Below, piece after piece: positions 25,353 through 35,342 of a stretch of DNA of 64,000 nucleotides (positions are counted from its first letter, which is position 1; every line of letters starts with the position of its first letter). Origin of the DNA: JBCBJX01 sp964342855. GTDB taxonomy: Bacteria; Pseudomonadota; Alphaproteobacteria; Caulobacterales; Parvularculaceae. The stretch is taken from contig CAYFIB010000001.1 in NCBI GenBank assembly GCA_964342855.1, positions 62,001 through 126,000 on the forward strand, written 5' to 3'. Under the pieces are notes generated by a model. That model was not told the DNA's origin, made no database searches, and saw only the letters and a program-made list of their open reading frames with translations. The position numbers were made by a program, and so were the translations under genes.

Positions 25353-26675
25353 TTACGCGGCGCTTTTCACGGACTGTTTCACCGCGTGGGCGATCGCCTC
25401 TTCCATGATGTCGAGGCCGCGCGTCAGATCGGTTTCGTCGATGGTGAGCGGGCAGAGCACTTTGACGACTTCGTCGTGCGCGCCGCTGGTTTCGATCACG
25501 AGGTTGTTTTCAAAGGCGCGGCTGGTGGCGATATCCGAAATATCGCCGGAGCCGACATCGAGGCCCATCATCATGCCGCGGCCTTTGACGCGCGCGCCGA
25601 TGCCGCTGAAACGCTCCGCCATCGCCTCAAGGCGATCCTTCAGAATCGCGGACTTCGCGGCGACGGATGCCTCGAACGCGTCATCCGCCCAGAACGTTTT
25701 GAGCGCGGCCGTCGCCGTCACGAAGGCGTGGTTGTTGCCGCGGAAAGTGCCGTTGTGCTCGCCCGGCTTCCAGATATCGAGCTCCGGCTTGAATAGGCAG
25801 AGCGCCATAGGCAGTCCGTAGCCGGAAATCGATTTCGCCAGCGTGACGATGTCCGGTGTGAACCCCGCATCTTCAAAGCTGAAGAACTTGCCTGTCCGAC
25901 CGACGCCCGCCTGAATATCGTCGAGGATGAAGAGCGCTCCGTGTTTTTTGGCGATTTCGGAGATTTTCTTCAGCCACGCGAACGACGCCGCGTTAAGGCC
26001 GCCTTCGCCTTGAACCGCTTCGACGATGATCGCGGCCGGCGCGTCAACGCCGCTCGACGGATTATCGAGCATGGCGCTGAGATACTCGGCGCTGTCGAGA
26101 CCATCCATGTACCCATCATAGGGCATGTGCGTGACGCCCGAGAGCGGCGCGCCGGCGCCCGCGCGTTTGCCGGCGTTGCCGGTGCACGAGAGCGCGCCCA
26201 TGGTCATGCCGTGGAAGCCGTTCGTGAAGGCGATGATGTTCTGGCGGCCCGTCACTTTGCGGGCGAGTTTCAGCGCGGATTCCACCGCGTTCGCGCCGGT
26301 CGGACCGGTGAACATCACCTGGTAGTCGAGAGCGCGCGGCTTCAGGATCAGCTCTTCAAACGTACGCAGAAATTCGGACTTGGCGCGCGTGAACATATCG
26401 AGGCCGTGCGCGACGCCGTCATCGGCGATGTAAGCGAGGAGCGCTTCCTTCAGCACCGGGTGGTTGTGGCCGTAGTTGAGCGTCGAGCAACCGGCGAGGA
26501 AATCGAGATAGGTCTCGCCCTCCGCATCGAACAGGAACGCGCCGTAGGCGCGGTCGAAGACTTTCGGGAAATTGCGACTGTAGCTCCGCACCTCGGATTC
26601 GCGACGCTCGAAAACGTCCGTTTCCATAATATCGCCGGCCGGCTCATGGCGCTCGAAAAGATTTGTGATGCTCAT
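25353..26675 (-). CDS. ectB: Diaminobutyrate-2-oxoglutarate transaminase
   Basis: PLP enzyme converting aspartate semialdehyde to 2,4-diaminobutyrate with glutamate as donor, the first committed ectoine step. 440 residues of class III aminotransferase fold: FLAGCSTLNYGHNHPVLKEAL near the start, GPTGANAVESALKLARK for the PLP phosphate site, ILDDIQAGVGRTGKFFSFE, and the Schiff-base Lys in TLAKSISGYGLPMAL. The ATG at 26675 has GGAGGAACGACC just before it. It is 31 bp after ectA. Confidence 0.97.
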   Translation of the reverse strand: MSITNLFERHEPAGDIMETDVFERRESEVRSYSRNFPKVFDRAYGAFLFDAEGETYLDFLAGCSTLNYGHNHPVLKEALLAYIADDGVAHGLDMFTRAKSEFLRTFEELILKPRALDYQVMFTGPTGANAVESALKLARKVTGRQNIIAFTNGFHGMTMGALSCTGNAGKRAGAGAPLSGVTHMPYDGYMDGLDSAEYLSAMLDNPSSGVDAPAAIIVEAVQGEGGLNAASFAWLKKISEIAKKHGALFILDDIQAGVGRTGKFFSFEDAGFTPDIVTLAKSISGYGLPMALCLFKPELDIWKPGEHNGTFRGNNHAFVTATAALKTFWADDAFEASVAAKSAILKDRLEAMAERFSGIGARVKGRGMMMGLDVGSGDISDIATSRAFENNLVIETSGAHDEVVKVLCPLTIDETDLTRGLDIMEEAIAHAVKQSVKSAA

Positions 26676-26706
26676 GGTCGTTCCTCCTTGGGAGATTTTC
26701 GTTCGT

Positions 26707-27219
26707 TCAGGCTGCGGCGCGGCGTTGAAGCGGGCCGATGGTGAGAAGGTTTTCCGTCGCGTGACGGCCGCCGAAGTGCGGCTCGCGACGGAACCAGGGA
26801 ATGAAGGTCAACTCGGCGCCTCGCGCTTTCGCAAAGCCGCGGAACAGCGCCCATGACGCCTCATTATCATCCGTAATTGTTGTTTTCAGCGATGTAGCGC
26901 CCGTGCGTTCAGCTAGGTGCATGAGCATTCGCTTGCCAAGGCCGCGACCGCGCGCTTTTTCCGAAACAGCGACCTGCCAAACGAAGAGCGTGTCCGGCTC
27001 ACGGGGCGGAGCGTACCCGGAAATCCATCCGACTACCGCGCCATCCATCTCAGCGACAACGGACGTATCAGAGAAATCCGTCGCCTGCAGAAGATTGCAG
27101 TACATAGAGTTCTGATCAAGCGGCGGGCACGCCGCGACGAGGTCGAAAATCGCCGCCCCGTCCTCGGGAACGGGCGCACGAAGGTTTATTTCCTCTTTGA
27201 CAGCCTTGGAGTCCACCAT
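26707..27219 (-). CDS. ectA: L-2,4-diaminobutyrate acetyltransferase
   Basis: GNAT enzyme that acetylates diaminobutyrate from acetyl-CoA. 170 residues with the LRAPVPEDGAAIFDLVAACPPLDQNS opening, YCNLLQATDFSDTSVVAE, GWISGYAPPREPDTLFVWQVAV and the acetyl-CoA loop ARGRGLGKRML. AAGGA lies 7 nt before the ATG at 27219. First biosynthetic gene of the ectoine block; 101 bp separate it from the small membrane protein gene upstream. Confidence 0.97.
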   Translation of the reverse strand: MVDSKAVKEEINLRAPVPEDGAAIFDLVAACPPLDQNSMYCNLLQATDFSDTSVVAEMDGAVVGWISGYAPPREPDTLFVWQVAVSEKARGRGLGKRMLMHLAERTGATSLKTTITDDNEASWALFRGFAKARGAELTFIPWFRREPHFGGRHATENLLTIGPLQRRAAA

Positions 27220-27282
27220 GTCGTTGTCCTTAATCAGAGTGCGGGTCGGCGCGAAACGCGCCCGAGGCGAAACGGTCGGCGA

Positions 27283-27296
27283 AGCGCCGAAGCGCT
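27283..27296 (-). promoter_or_regulatory. Small UUCG-loop hairpin in the ectA leader
   Basis: On the minus strand the sequence AGCGC-TTCG-GCGCT forms a 5-bp stem with a stable UUCG tetraloop, 64 bp before ectA. It could partly terminate transcription coming from dps or protect the ect mRNA. No U tract follows, so the function is open. Confidence 0.25.
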
Positions 27297-27320
27297 CCGC
27301 GCCGCCCGCATCGCCCGCTC

Positions 27321-27464
27321 TTACGAGCCGGCGAAAACGATCGCCGCAATACCCAGCGCTGCTGCGGCGGCGGTGAACGAGACGTACAGGATCGTCTTTG
27401 TTTCTTTGCGTTCGTCGGCCTGGCGAGCCGACACTTTACTCAGTTTCGGAGCGTCGTCCGTCAT
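27321..27464 (-). CDS. Small single-span membrane protein between dps and ectA
   Basis: Open frame of 47 codons plus TAA. An excellent Shine-Dalgarno, AAAGGAGG, lies 6 nt before the ATG at 27464. The product has a charged cytoplasmic N-terminus (MTDDAPKLSKVSARQADERK) and one hydrophobic helix (ILYVSFTAAAAALGIAAIVF) ending in AGS. It starts 32 bp after the dps stop, so it is probably transcribed with dps and may read through into ectA. I do not recognise a family; the size and ribosome-binding site make it a real gene rather than chance. Confidence 0.72.
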   Translation of the reverse strand: MTDDAPKLSKVSARQADERKETKTILYVSFTAAAAALGIAAIVFAGS

Positions 27465-27496
27465 GGAGCGCCTCCTTTCGTTTTAGATGAACAAGT

Positions 27497-28000
27497 TCAA
27501 TCCGCGATGATCGCGTTCAACATCCAAGCGGCTTCTTCATGGACGCCAATGCGGGCGATCATCATGTCGGCGGTAAAAACATCGCCGACTTCTTCAGCTT
27601 CCTTCGCCATCGGGCGCATCAGATCGGCAAGCTTGAGATGGTCCTGCGCCAGTTCACGGATCATGTCTCCAGCTTCAGGAAACTGCTCCACATCATCGAT
27701 GACGCTGTGCTTCACGTAGCCGGAAAGCCCCATCGGCGCCGGCATGCCGAGGGCGCGGACGCGCTCGGCGAGGTCGTCGACCGCTTCTGCGAGATCGACA
27801 TACTGATCATCGGTCAGCTTGTGCACGCTGTAGAACAACGGGCCGGCCACGTTCCAGTGATAGCCGTGCGTCTTGTGGTACAGCACATAGGTGCTGGCCA
27901 AGGCCTTCCCCAGCATACGGGCGATGTTAGCGCGATCCTCTTCGGAAACCGCGGTATTCTGGGGCAGGGTTTTCGCTTTGGCGTCGAGAGCGCTGCTCAT
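27497..28000 (-). CDS. dps: Dps family DNA-protecting ferritin-like protein
   Basis: Forms a 12-subunit shell that oxidises and stores iron and protects DNA in stress. 167 residues from the ATG at 28000 (GGAGGA just upstream); the longer frame to 28066 adds an Arg-rich stretch without a better start. The ferroxidase-site phrases are YHKTHGYHWNVAGPLFYSVH and DDLAERVRALG, with GVHEEAAWML near the C-terminus. It sits between ectR and the ectoine genes, linking osmotic and oxidative stress functions by position. Confidence 0.94.
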   Translation of the reverse strand: MSSALDAKAKTLPQNTAVSEEDRANIARMLGKALASTYVLYHKTHGYHWNVAGPLFYSVHKLTDDQYVDLAEAVDDLAERVRALGMPAPMGLSGYVKHSVIDDVEQFPEAGDMIRELAQDHLKLADLMRPMAKEAEEVGDVFTADMMIARIGVHEEAAWMLNAIIAD

Positions 28001-28107
28001 CAACTCCTCCGTGTTCCTGCGCCCCGCTCGCGCTTTGTCGAACCAACGTCCGACGGCGAACGACACGTCTACGGCCGCAGCGGCCGCGATGAAGTCGCCG
28101 GGCCCGC

Positions 28108-28635
28108 TTAAGCGGACGACTTCGGCGACGAGATTGTCAGCACCGGCGATGCGTCGAAATCATCCGCACGCATCATTCGGGCGACGTCGTTCAGCGCGGC
28201 GAGGATTTCCTTCCGCCGCTTTTTCGGCAGCCCGGAAAAGGCGCCGACAAAGGTCTCCTGCAGAAGCGGCGGCGCTTTCGTCAGCATGTCGCGGCCCGCG
28301 TCGGTCAGTTTCGGATGAACGATTCGACGGTCCTTCGTGCTGCGATGGCGCTCGACGAGGCCTTGCTTCTCCAACCGGTCGAGGATCGCCGTCACCGTCG
28401 GTTGAGAGAGGCTCACTTCGTCGGACACCGCTTTCGTCGTTACTTCTCCCAGGTCCTCAACGGCTTTCAGGACCACCAGTTGCGGCGTCGAAAGCCCCGT
28501 TTCCTTCGCCAGTTTCTTCGACTGCACGTCAATCGCGTGAATGATCTGTCGCAGGACGATCAGCACCTGATCCGCCTCCTCGCCCGTTTGAGCGTTGAAT
28601 TGCTCTTGCGGGGTTTCAAGCACGCGCGTCGCCAT
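28108..28635 (-). CDS. ectR: MarR-family regulator, probable EctR
   Basis: Transcription factor of 175 residues with a central winged helix (about residues 45-120: LSTPQLVVLKAVEDLG, then SDEVSLSQPTVTAILDRLEKQGLVER, then a wing with KDRRIVHPKLTDAG). The N-terminal VLIVLRQIIHAIDVQSKKLA resembles EctR1-type regulators, which repress ectABC and their own gene in halophiles. It is at the head of the block that runs through dps to ectABC, on the same strand, and has its own good promoter. Assignment as EctR rests on similarity and context. Confidence 0.8.
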   Translation of the reverse strand: MATRVLETPQEQFNAQTGEEADQVLIVLRQIIHAIDVQSKKLAKETGLSTPQLVVLKAVEDLGEVTTKAVSDEVSLSQPTVTAILDRLEKQGLVERHRSTKDRRIVHPKLTDAGRDMLTKAPPLLQETFVGAFSGLPKKRRKEILAALNDVARMMRADDFDASPVLTISSPKSSA

Positions 28636-28640
28636 TTCCG

Positions 28641-28682
28641 TTTCGCCTGTAACCTTTCGTGGTCTAAATAATAGAGGCGAAA
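28641..28682. promoter_or_regulatory. Inverted octamer around the ectR promoter (possible operator)
   Basis: TTTCGCCT (28641-28648) and its complement AGGCGAAA (28675-28682) flank the -10 box and start region of ectR. The same octamer occurs in the ectA leader (27265-27272). It may be a binding site for EctR itself. Confidence 0.35.
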
Positions 28683-28693
28683 AGTTTCGTCAA
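28665..28693 (-). promoter_or_regulatory. Sigma-70 promoter of ectR
   Basis: On the minus strand TTGACG (28693-28688), a 17-bp spacer and TATTTA (28670-28665) give a near-consensus promoter. The predicted start near 28658 leaves a 5' leader of about 23 nt before the ectR ATG. Confidence 0.65.
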
Positions 28694-28802
28694 CTAAAAT
28701 TATTCACATCGACGCGAGCGACATCGCCCCCTCCTCCCAAACCCGCGGAGCGGCTATATCTCCGCCTCGCGGACGAGCCGCGTTGAGAGAACGGAGCGCG
28801 AC

Positions 28803-29330
28803 ATGGCGGAGACGAAGACGGCGGTGTTCGCCGGCGGGTGTTTTTGGGGAATGCAGGACCTGATCCGGCGTGAGCAAGGCGTGGTCGCGACCCGCGTCGG
28901 TTATGCGGGGGGATCCACCGACAACCCAACATACGAGCAGGTCAAAACCGGACGCACCGGGCACGCGGAGGCGATCGAGATCTCTTACGATCCCGAGCGC
29001 ATCAGCTATCGCCGCCTGTTGGAGCTGTTCTTCCAGATCCACGACCCGACGACGAAAGATCGCCAGGGCAACGATATCGGCTCGCAATATCGCTCAGCGA
29101 TCTTCTACAGCTCTGAGGAAGAAAAAGCCGAGGCCCTCGACGCGATCGCGGATGTCGACGCCTCGGGTCTATGGCCGGGCGCAGTCGTCACCGAGGTGAC
29201 GCAAGCGGGCCCGTTCTGGGAGGCCGAAGCGTTTCATCAGGATTATCTGGAGCGCTACCCGAACGGGTACACCTGCCATTTTCCGCGGCCGAACTGGGTG
29301 CTGCCCCGCCGCGATCAGGCGGCGGAGTAG
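28803..29330 (+). CDS. msrA: Peptide-methionine (S)-S-oxide reductase
   Basis: Repairs oxidised methionine in proteins with thioredoxin as donor. 175 residues, with the catalytic GGCFWG at 11-16 (Cys13 nucleophile), GYAGGSTDNPTYEQVKTGRTGHAEAIEI, the FFQIHDPTTKDRQGNDIGSQYRS signature, and a C-terminal Cys in NGYTCHFPRPNW that can act as resolving cysteine. GGAG lies 6 nt before the ATG. Divergent from ectR; convergent with the next gene, with only 4 bp between the stops. Confidence 0.95.
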   Translation: MAETKTAVFAGGCFWGMQDLIRREQGVVATRVGYAGGSTDNPTYEQVKTGRTGHAEAIEISYDPERISYRRLLELFFQIHDPTTKDRQGNDIGSQYRSAIFYSSEEEKAEALDAIADVDASGLWPGAVVTEVTQAGPFWEAEAFHQDYLERYPNGYTCHFPRPNWVLPRRDQAAE

Positions 29331-29334
29331 GCGT

Positions 29335-30762
29335 TCAGCCACCGGCGCCGAAGACGGCTTTGGTCTCCAGAAACTCCTCGAGGCCGAAGCGCCCCCATTC
29401 ACGCCCGACGCCGGATTTCTTGTAGCCGCCGAAGGGCGCGGCGAAATCCGGGCCGGCGCCGTTGACGTGTACGTTGCCCGTCCGCAGTCGGCTTGCGACC
29501 TCCAACGTCTGCGCCTTGTCCGCGCCGCTGACGGCGCCGGAAAGTCCGTACTCGCTGTCATTCGCGATCTCGACCGCCTCGTCGACGCTCTCATAGGTCA
29601 TGATGGAGATGACCGGCCCGAAAATCTCTTCCCGCGCGATGGTCATGTCGCGCGTGACGCGACCGAAAATGGTCGGCTTCACGAAATAGCCCTTATCAAG
29701 ACCTTCCGGTCGGTCCGAACCGCCCGCGAGCAATTCCGCGCCTTCCTCAACGCCAAGATCAATCAGTCGGCGCACTTTCGCATATTGCCCGGCGTTTGCG
29801 ACCGGGCCGATTTCAGCGCCTGATTCCGACGGGCCGGTCGTGACCGCCGCTGCGGTTTGCGCCGCAAGGGCGGCGACCTCGTCATACCGGTCCTCCGGAA
29901 CCAGAAGTCGGGTCGCGGCGTTGCAGGACTGGCCGGAGTTCATGACGACGCCCTTCACGCTTGCGGGAACGGCGCTCGCGAAATCAACGTCCGGCAAGAG
30001 AATGTTCGCGGACTTCCCGCCGAGCTCCAGCGCCACGCGCTTGATGCCCGCCGCCGCGTTCTTGCCAACCTCGACGCCCGCCCGCGTGGAGCCGGTGAAG
30101 GAGACCAGATCGACGCTCGGATGCGCGGTGAGCGGCGCGCCGACGCCCGGCCCGTCGCCGTGAACGAGATTGAAAACGCCTGCTGGAACGCCGGCCTCCT
30201 CGAATATCTCTGTCAGAATGCTGGCGCTCAGCGGCGCCAGTTCGCTCGGCTTCAGCACCATGGTGCAACCCGCCGCAAGCGCTGGAGCGACCTTCGCGGT
30301 GATCTGATTGACCGGCCAGTTCCACGGCGTGATGAGGGCCGCAACGCCTGCGGGTTCACGACGCACGATGGTCGAGCCCATTTCCTCTTCAAACGGAAAT
30401 GTCTCCAGCACCTTCAGCGTCTCCATGAAATGAAGAAGTCCCGACGGCGCCTGCAGCCCCTGCGCGAGCGCGCTCGGCGCGCCCATTTCGAGGGATACCG
30501 CTTCAGCGATGTCGTTTATGCGCTCACCGAACTTCGCGAGAACGGCGTTCAGGAGATCGAGGCGTTGCGCGCGGGTCCATTTTGAGAACGCCGGAAACGC
30601 CGCCGCGGCCGCTTCGACGGCGAGATCGACATCACGCTCGTCGCCCAGCGCGACTTCGCCGATCTGCTCCTCCGTTGACGGATTGATGATCGACCTGCGA
30701 CCGGAGCCGATGGGCTCCACCCATTCGCCGCCGATGAAAAAGCGCGTCGCATCCCGGGACAT
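29335..30762 (-). CDS. Aldehyde dehydrogenase family protein
   Basis: NAD(P)-dependent oxidation of an aldehyde to an acid. 475 residues with Asn148 (TPWNWP), Glu246 (LELGGKS) and the catalytic Cys280 (NSGQSCNA), and the NAD-site phrase FTGSTRAG. The C-terminus has FAAPFGGYKKSGVGREWG. The substrate is not clear from sequence; it belongs to the broad betaine/phenylacetaldehyde-like dehydrogenases. It is divergent from gabD, with 129 bp between the starts. Confidence 0.92.
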   Translation of the reverse strand: MSRDATRFFIGGEWVEPIGSGRRSIINPSTEEQIGEVALGDERDVDLAVEAAAAAFPAFSKWTRAQRLDLLNAVLAKFGERINDIAEAVSLEMGAPSALAQGLQAPSGLLHFMETLKVLETFPFEEEMGSTIVRREPAGVAALITPWNWPVNQITAKVAPALAAGCTMVLKPSELAPLSASILTEIFEEAGVPAGVFNLVHGDGPGVGAPLTAHPSVDLVSFTGSTRAGVEVGKNAAAGIKRVALELGGKSANILLPDVDFASAVPASVKGVVMNSGQSCNAATRLLVPEDRYDEVAALAAQTAAAVTTGPSESGAEIGPVANAGQYAKVRRLIDLGVEEGAELLAGGSDRPEGLDKGYFVKPTIFGRVTRDMTIAREEIFGPVISIMTYESVDEAVEIANDSEYGLSGAVSGADKAQTLEVASRLRTGNVHVNGAGPDFAAPFGGYKKSGVGREWGRFGLEEFLETKAVFGAGG

Positions 30763-30814
30763 GGCGTTCTCCTCGTCCGTTTTCCCTCACGCTATCAGCG
30801 GGGTCTCGACGCGA

Positions 30815-30834
30815 GCAATGTTCTTACGCATTGC
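30815..30834. promoter_or_regulatory. Short inverted repeat between divergent aldehyde dehydrogenases
   Basis: GCAATG and CATTGC are exact complements with an 8-bp spacer, in the middle of the 129-bp divergent gap. A regulator site is possible; 6-bp arms can arise by chance. Confidence 0.25.
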
Positions 30835-30891
30835 GGCCTCCCGCCCCGCAGCCTAGGTCGAACGCGACCGCTAAACCCCAGGAGCCGCCCC

Positions 30892-32322
30892 ATGTCGCCC
30901 GAAGCCCGCTCGCTGATCGCACCCTATCTGATCGAAGACGGCGGCCTTGCGGTCGACAATCCGGCGAGCGGCGCGATCATCGCACGCGTCCGGGACTACG
31001 CGCCCGGCGAAGTTGACGGTCTTGTCGCCGCCGCGGATCGCGCGCGTCCGGCCTGGGCGAACCGCACGGCGAAAGACCGCGCTGGAATTCTGCTCAAATG
31101 GAAAAACCTGATGATGGCGCATCAGGACGCCCTCGCCTCCCTCGCCACGGCGGAATGCGGCAAGCCCCTTGCGGAGGCGAAAGGCGAAGTCGCCTACGCC
31201 GCGTCGTTCCTTGAATGGTTCGCCGAGGAAGGAAAACGCGCCTACGGCGACATCGTGCCGACGCACGCGCCCGGCAAACGCGTTCTGGTTCTCAAGCAGC
31301 CCGTCGGTGTTACGGCGGCGATCACCCCGTGGAACTTTCCGCTTGCGATGATCACCCGGAAGGCGGGTCCCGCCCTCGCCGCGGGATGCCCGATGATCGT
31401 GAAACCGGCGGAAGCGACGCCGCTTTCCGCGCTCGCTTTAGAGGCGCTCGCGCGCGAGGCCGGCGTTCCGGACGATATCTTCCGCGTTGCGCCGACGACC
31501 GACCCCGCCGGCGTCGGTCAGGCGATGTGCCGCAATGCGACCATCCGTAAACTGTCGTTCACGGGCTCGACGCGCGTCGGTAAAATCCTTATCGCCCAAA
31601 GCGCCGAGACGGTGAAGCGTGTCAGCATGGAACTTGGCGGCAACGCGCCTTTCATCGTGTTTGACGACGCCGATGTGGACGCGGCGATCGAAGGCGCCCT
31701 CGCTTCGAAGTACCGCAACGCCGGGCAGACCTGCGTCTGCGCCAACCGGTTCCTGGTTCAGGACGGCGTGCACGACGAATTCGTAGAGAAGTTCTCCGCA
31801 CGGATCAGCGCGCTCAAGGTCGGCGACGGCGCCGAAGCGGGCGTTGAAATCGGCCCGCTCATCAATGCGGCGGGCGTCGAGAAGGTCGCCGAACTGGTGG
31901 ACGCCGCCCTCGCGCAGGGCGCGAAAACCGTCGTCGGCGGCGCGAAACACGAGGCGGGTGAGAACTTCTACCAGCCGACCCTCGTCACCGGCGTCACGCC
32001 CGATATGCGCATCGTCCGGGAAGAGATTTTCGGGCCCGTCTCGCCGATCGTTCGGTTCAAGGACGATGATGAAGCGGTCGCCATCGCCAACGACACGCCC
32101 TTCGGCCTCGCCGCCTATTTCTACGCCCGCGACGCGGCCCGCATCTGGCGCATCATGGAGAGCCTTGAGTACGGCATGGTCGGGATAAACGAGGGCATCA
32201 TTTCAACGGAGTCCGCGCCCTTCGGCGGCGTCAAGGAATCCGGCGTCGGTCGCGAAGGCTCGCGCTACGGCATCGATGAGTATCTCGAAATCAAATACGC
32301 GCTTCTCGGCGGGCTCGGCTGA
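30892..32322 (+). CDS. gabD: NAD(P)-dependent succinate-semialdehyde dehydrogenase
   Basis: Oxidises succinate semialdehyde to succinate, end of the GABA route. 476 residues; Asn148 (TPWNFP), Glu247 (MELGGNAPF) and Cys281 in NAGQTCVCANR are as in GabD, including the second Cys two residues later that takes part in redox control in some family members. C-terminal GINEGIISTESAPFGGVKESGVGREGSRYG is also diagnostic. AGGAG lies 7 nt before the ATG. No GABA transaminase gene is next to it. Confidence 0.93.
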   Translation: MSPEARSLIAPYLIEDGGLAVDNPASGAIIARVRDYAPGEVDGLVAAADRARPAWANRTAKDRAGILLKWKNLMMAHQDALASLATAECGKPLAEAKGEVAYAASFLEWFAEEGKRAYGDIVPTHAPGKRVLVLKQPVGVTAAITPWNFPLAMITRKAGPALAAGCPMIVKPAEATPLSALALEALAREAGVPDDIFRVAPTTDPAGVGQAMCRNATIRKLSFTGSTRVGKILIAQSAETVKRVSMELGGNAPFIVFDDADVDAAIEGALASKYRNAGQTCVCANRFLVQDGVHDEFVEKFSARISALKVGDGAEAGVEIGPLINAAGVEKVAELVDAALAQGAKTVVGGAKHEAGENFYQPTLVTGVTPDMRIVREEIFGPVSPIVRFKDDDEAVAIANDTPFGLAAYFYARDAARIWRIMESLEYGMVGINEGIISTESAPFGGVKESGVGREGSRYGIDEYLEIKYALLGGLG

Positions 32323-32331
32323 GCCCGCCGA
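32306..32331. terminator. Hairpin between convergent gabD and mmsA
   Basis: Perfect 11-bp stem (TCGGCGGGCTC with GAGCCCGCCGA) with a GGCT loop, overlapping the gabD stop codon and ending 11 bp before the mmsA stop. It can serve transcripts from both sides; no clear U tract is present. Confidence 0.55.
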
Positions 32332-32342
32332 AAACCGTCCGT

Positions 32343-33839
<1,497 letters not shown>

Positions 33840-34181
33840 GGCGGACCTCCCGTAGTTTTGTTTTTAACGCGCCGTTCGGTCTTCAGATCCAAACCGCCGC
33901 ACTCGAAACCATACCCGAATCCAGTCGCTGAAAACCGCTTTTCAGCGGTGGAGTTCAAACTGGCGCCACGCTCTAAAATTTGCGTAGCGGTTGGTCATTT
34001 CCACCCCTACGAAACTGGCAATTCGCCGTTTATCGACGTGCGGCTCGGTGCGTTGCGCGCGCGGGACTGCGCCCGACAGTTTTCTCCAACCCTCATCACC
34101 TGCAAAAATGACCCCGAGCCTGCGGGCGAGAAGGAACAAAACGCCTCGCTCAGGCTTGGGACACCGGAAGGAACCGCCTCA
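33840..34181. other. 342-bp divergent intergenic region between mmsA and the GST gene
   Basis: No convincing small gene. An open frame on the plus strand runs through it into the GST gene but has poor coding character and reads through the mmsA start. It holds the inverted repeat at 33926-33947 and, near its right end, GGAAGGA ahead of the GST ATG. Promoters for both flanking genes must lie here. Confidence 0.6.
33926..33947. promoter_or_regulatory. Perfect 9-bp inverted repeat upstream of mmsA
   Basis: CGCTGAAAA and TTTTCAGCG are exact complements around a 4-nt loop (CCGC). It may be an operator for a dimeric regulator of mmsA or of the divergent GST operon, or a hairpin in one of the leaders. 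Confidence 0.45.
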
Positions 34182-35333
34182 ATGAACAATCCGTACACGC
34201 TCTGGGGCACGCCCGGCTCGCTCTATACCGCCAAGGTTCGCGCCTATCTGCGAAAGCACCGGATCGAGTTCGTTGAGCGCGCCGCAGGCGAACCGGAGTT
34301 TCGAGAACGGCTGGTTCCGACGGTCGGGCGATGGATCATTCCCGTCGTCGAGACGCCCGATGGCGATGTCCTACAGGACGGGACCGACATTCTGGATTAT
34401 TTCGCAGCGCAGTCGAACGGTCGATTTCCAATTGTTCCGGACACTCCCGTCATGCGTGTCATCGCGCACGTGTTCGAACTGTTCGGCGGCGAAGGTCTCT
34501 TGCGTCCTGCGATGCACTATCGCTGGAACTTCGACGCGGAGAACATTGCGTTCATCAAGGATGATTTCTGCGCCGGTCTCGCGCCGGGGGTGTCGAGGGC
34601 GGAGAAAGACGCCGTCTTTGACTTCGCCAGCGGACGGATGCGCAAAGCGACCGAGGCGTTCGGCGTCAGCGACGCATCCGTCGCGATGGTCGAGCGTTCG
34701 TACCGAGAATTCCTGCAGCTGCTGAACACCCACCTTGAAGGCTCGCCCTATCTTCTGGGCGGCCGACCGAGCATCGGCGATTACGCCCTGTTCGGCCCGC
34801 TCTTCGCCCACCTCGGACGCGACCCCGCGCCGGCGTCGCTGATGAAACGCGAAGCCCCGTCCGTCTATCGGTGGACGGAGCGAATGAACGTGCCGGAAGA
34901 TTCCAGTCCGGAGCACCCGGGCGCCTCCGCCGAGTTCGCTCAAACCGCCTCAGAAACGCTCCTGGCGCTTCTGCGCTTCGTCAGTGACGACTATCTTCCC
35001 GAGCTTCGCGCGCATGTCGCGTTCGCCAATTCCTGGCTCGCCGATCGTCCGGACCTGGAAGCGGGAACGAACGGTCTCGAAAAGCCGGGCGCACGGATGA
35101 TCGGAACCGCGAGTTTCGCCTGGCGCGGCGTCGATATCGCCTCGACCGTCATGCCCTATCGCTTCTGGCTTCTGCAGCGCGTGCAGGACGCCGTCGAACA
35201 GGCGGGCGCAAGCGCGCAGCCGGCCATCACCGCCCTGCTTTCGGATACTGGCCTGTCGGACCTGATGTCCCTGCAGACATCCCGCCCTGTCGAGCGACGC
35301 GGGCATCTGGAGGTCTGGGGCGCGAGCAGATAA
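34182..35333 (+). CDS. Glutathione S-transferase-like protein, long form
   Basis: 383 residues from the ATG at 34182, with GGAAGGA 8 nt upstream. The N-terminal 75 residues are a thioredoxin-like GST domain (TLWGTPGSLYTAKVRAYLRKHRIEFVE..., then DGTDILDYF for the glutathione gamma-Glu site). A helical GST C-terminal domain follows to about residue 240 (LLGGRPSIGDYALFGPLFAHL). The remaining 140 residues are additional and helical, longer than classic GSTs of about 210 residues. First gene of a short operon with DUF1214 and DUF1254 genes. The reaction is unknown. Confidence 0.8.
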   Translation: MNNPYTLWGTPGSLYTAKVRAYLRKHRIEFVERAAGEPEFRERLVPTVGRWIIPVVETPDGDVLQDGTDILDYFAAQSNGRFPIVPDTPVMRVIAHVFELFGGEGLLRPAMHYRWNFDAENIAFIKDDFCAGLAPGVSRAEKDAVFDFASGRMRKATEAFGVSDASVAMVERSYREFLQLLNTHLEGSPYLLGGRPSIGDYALFGPLFAHLGRDPAPASLMKREAPSVYRWTERMNVPEDSSPEHPGASAEFAQTASETLLALLRFVSDDYLPELRAHVAFANSWLADRPDLEAGTNGLEKPGARMIGTASFAWRGVDIASTVMPYRFWLLQRVQDAVEQAGASAQPAITALLSDTGLSDLMSLQTSRPVERRGHLEVWGASR

Positions 35334-35342
35334 GCTCTCGCC

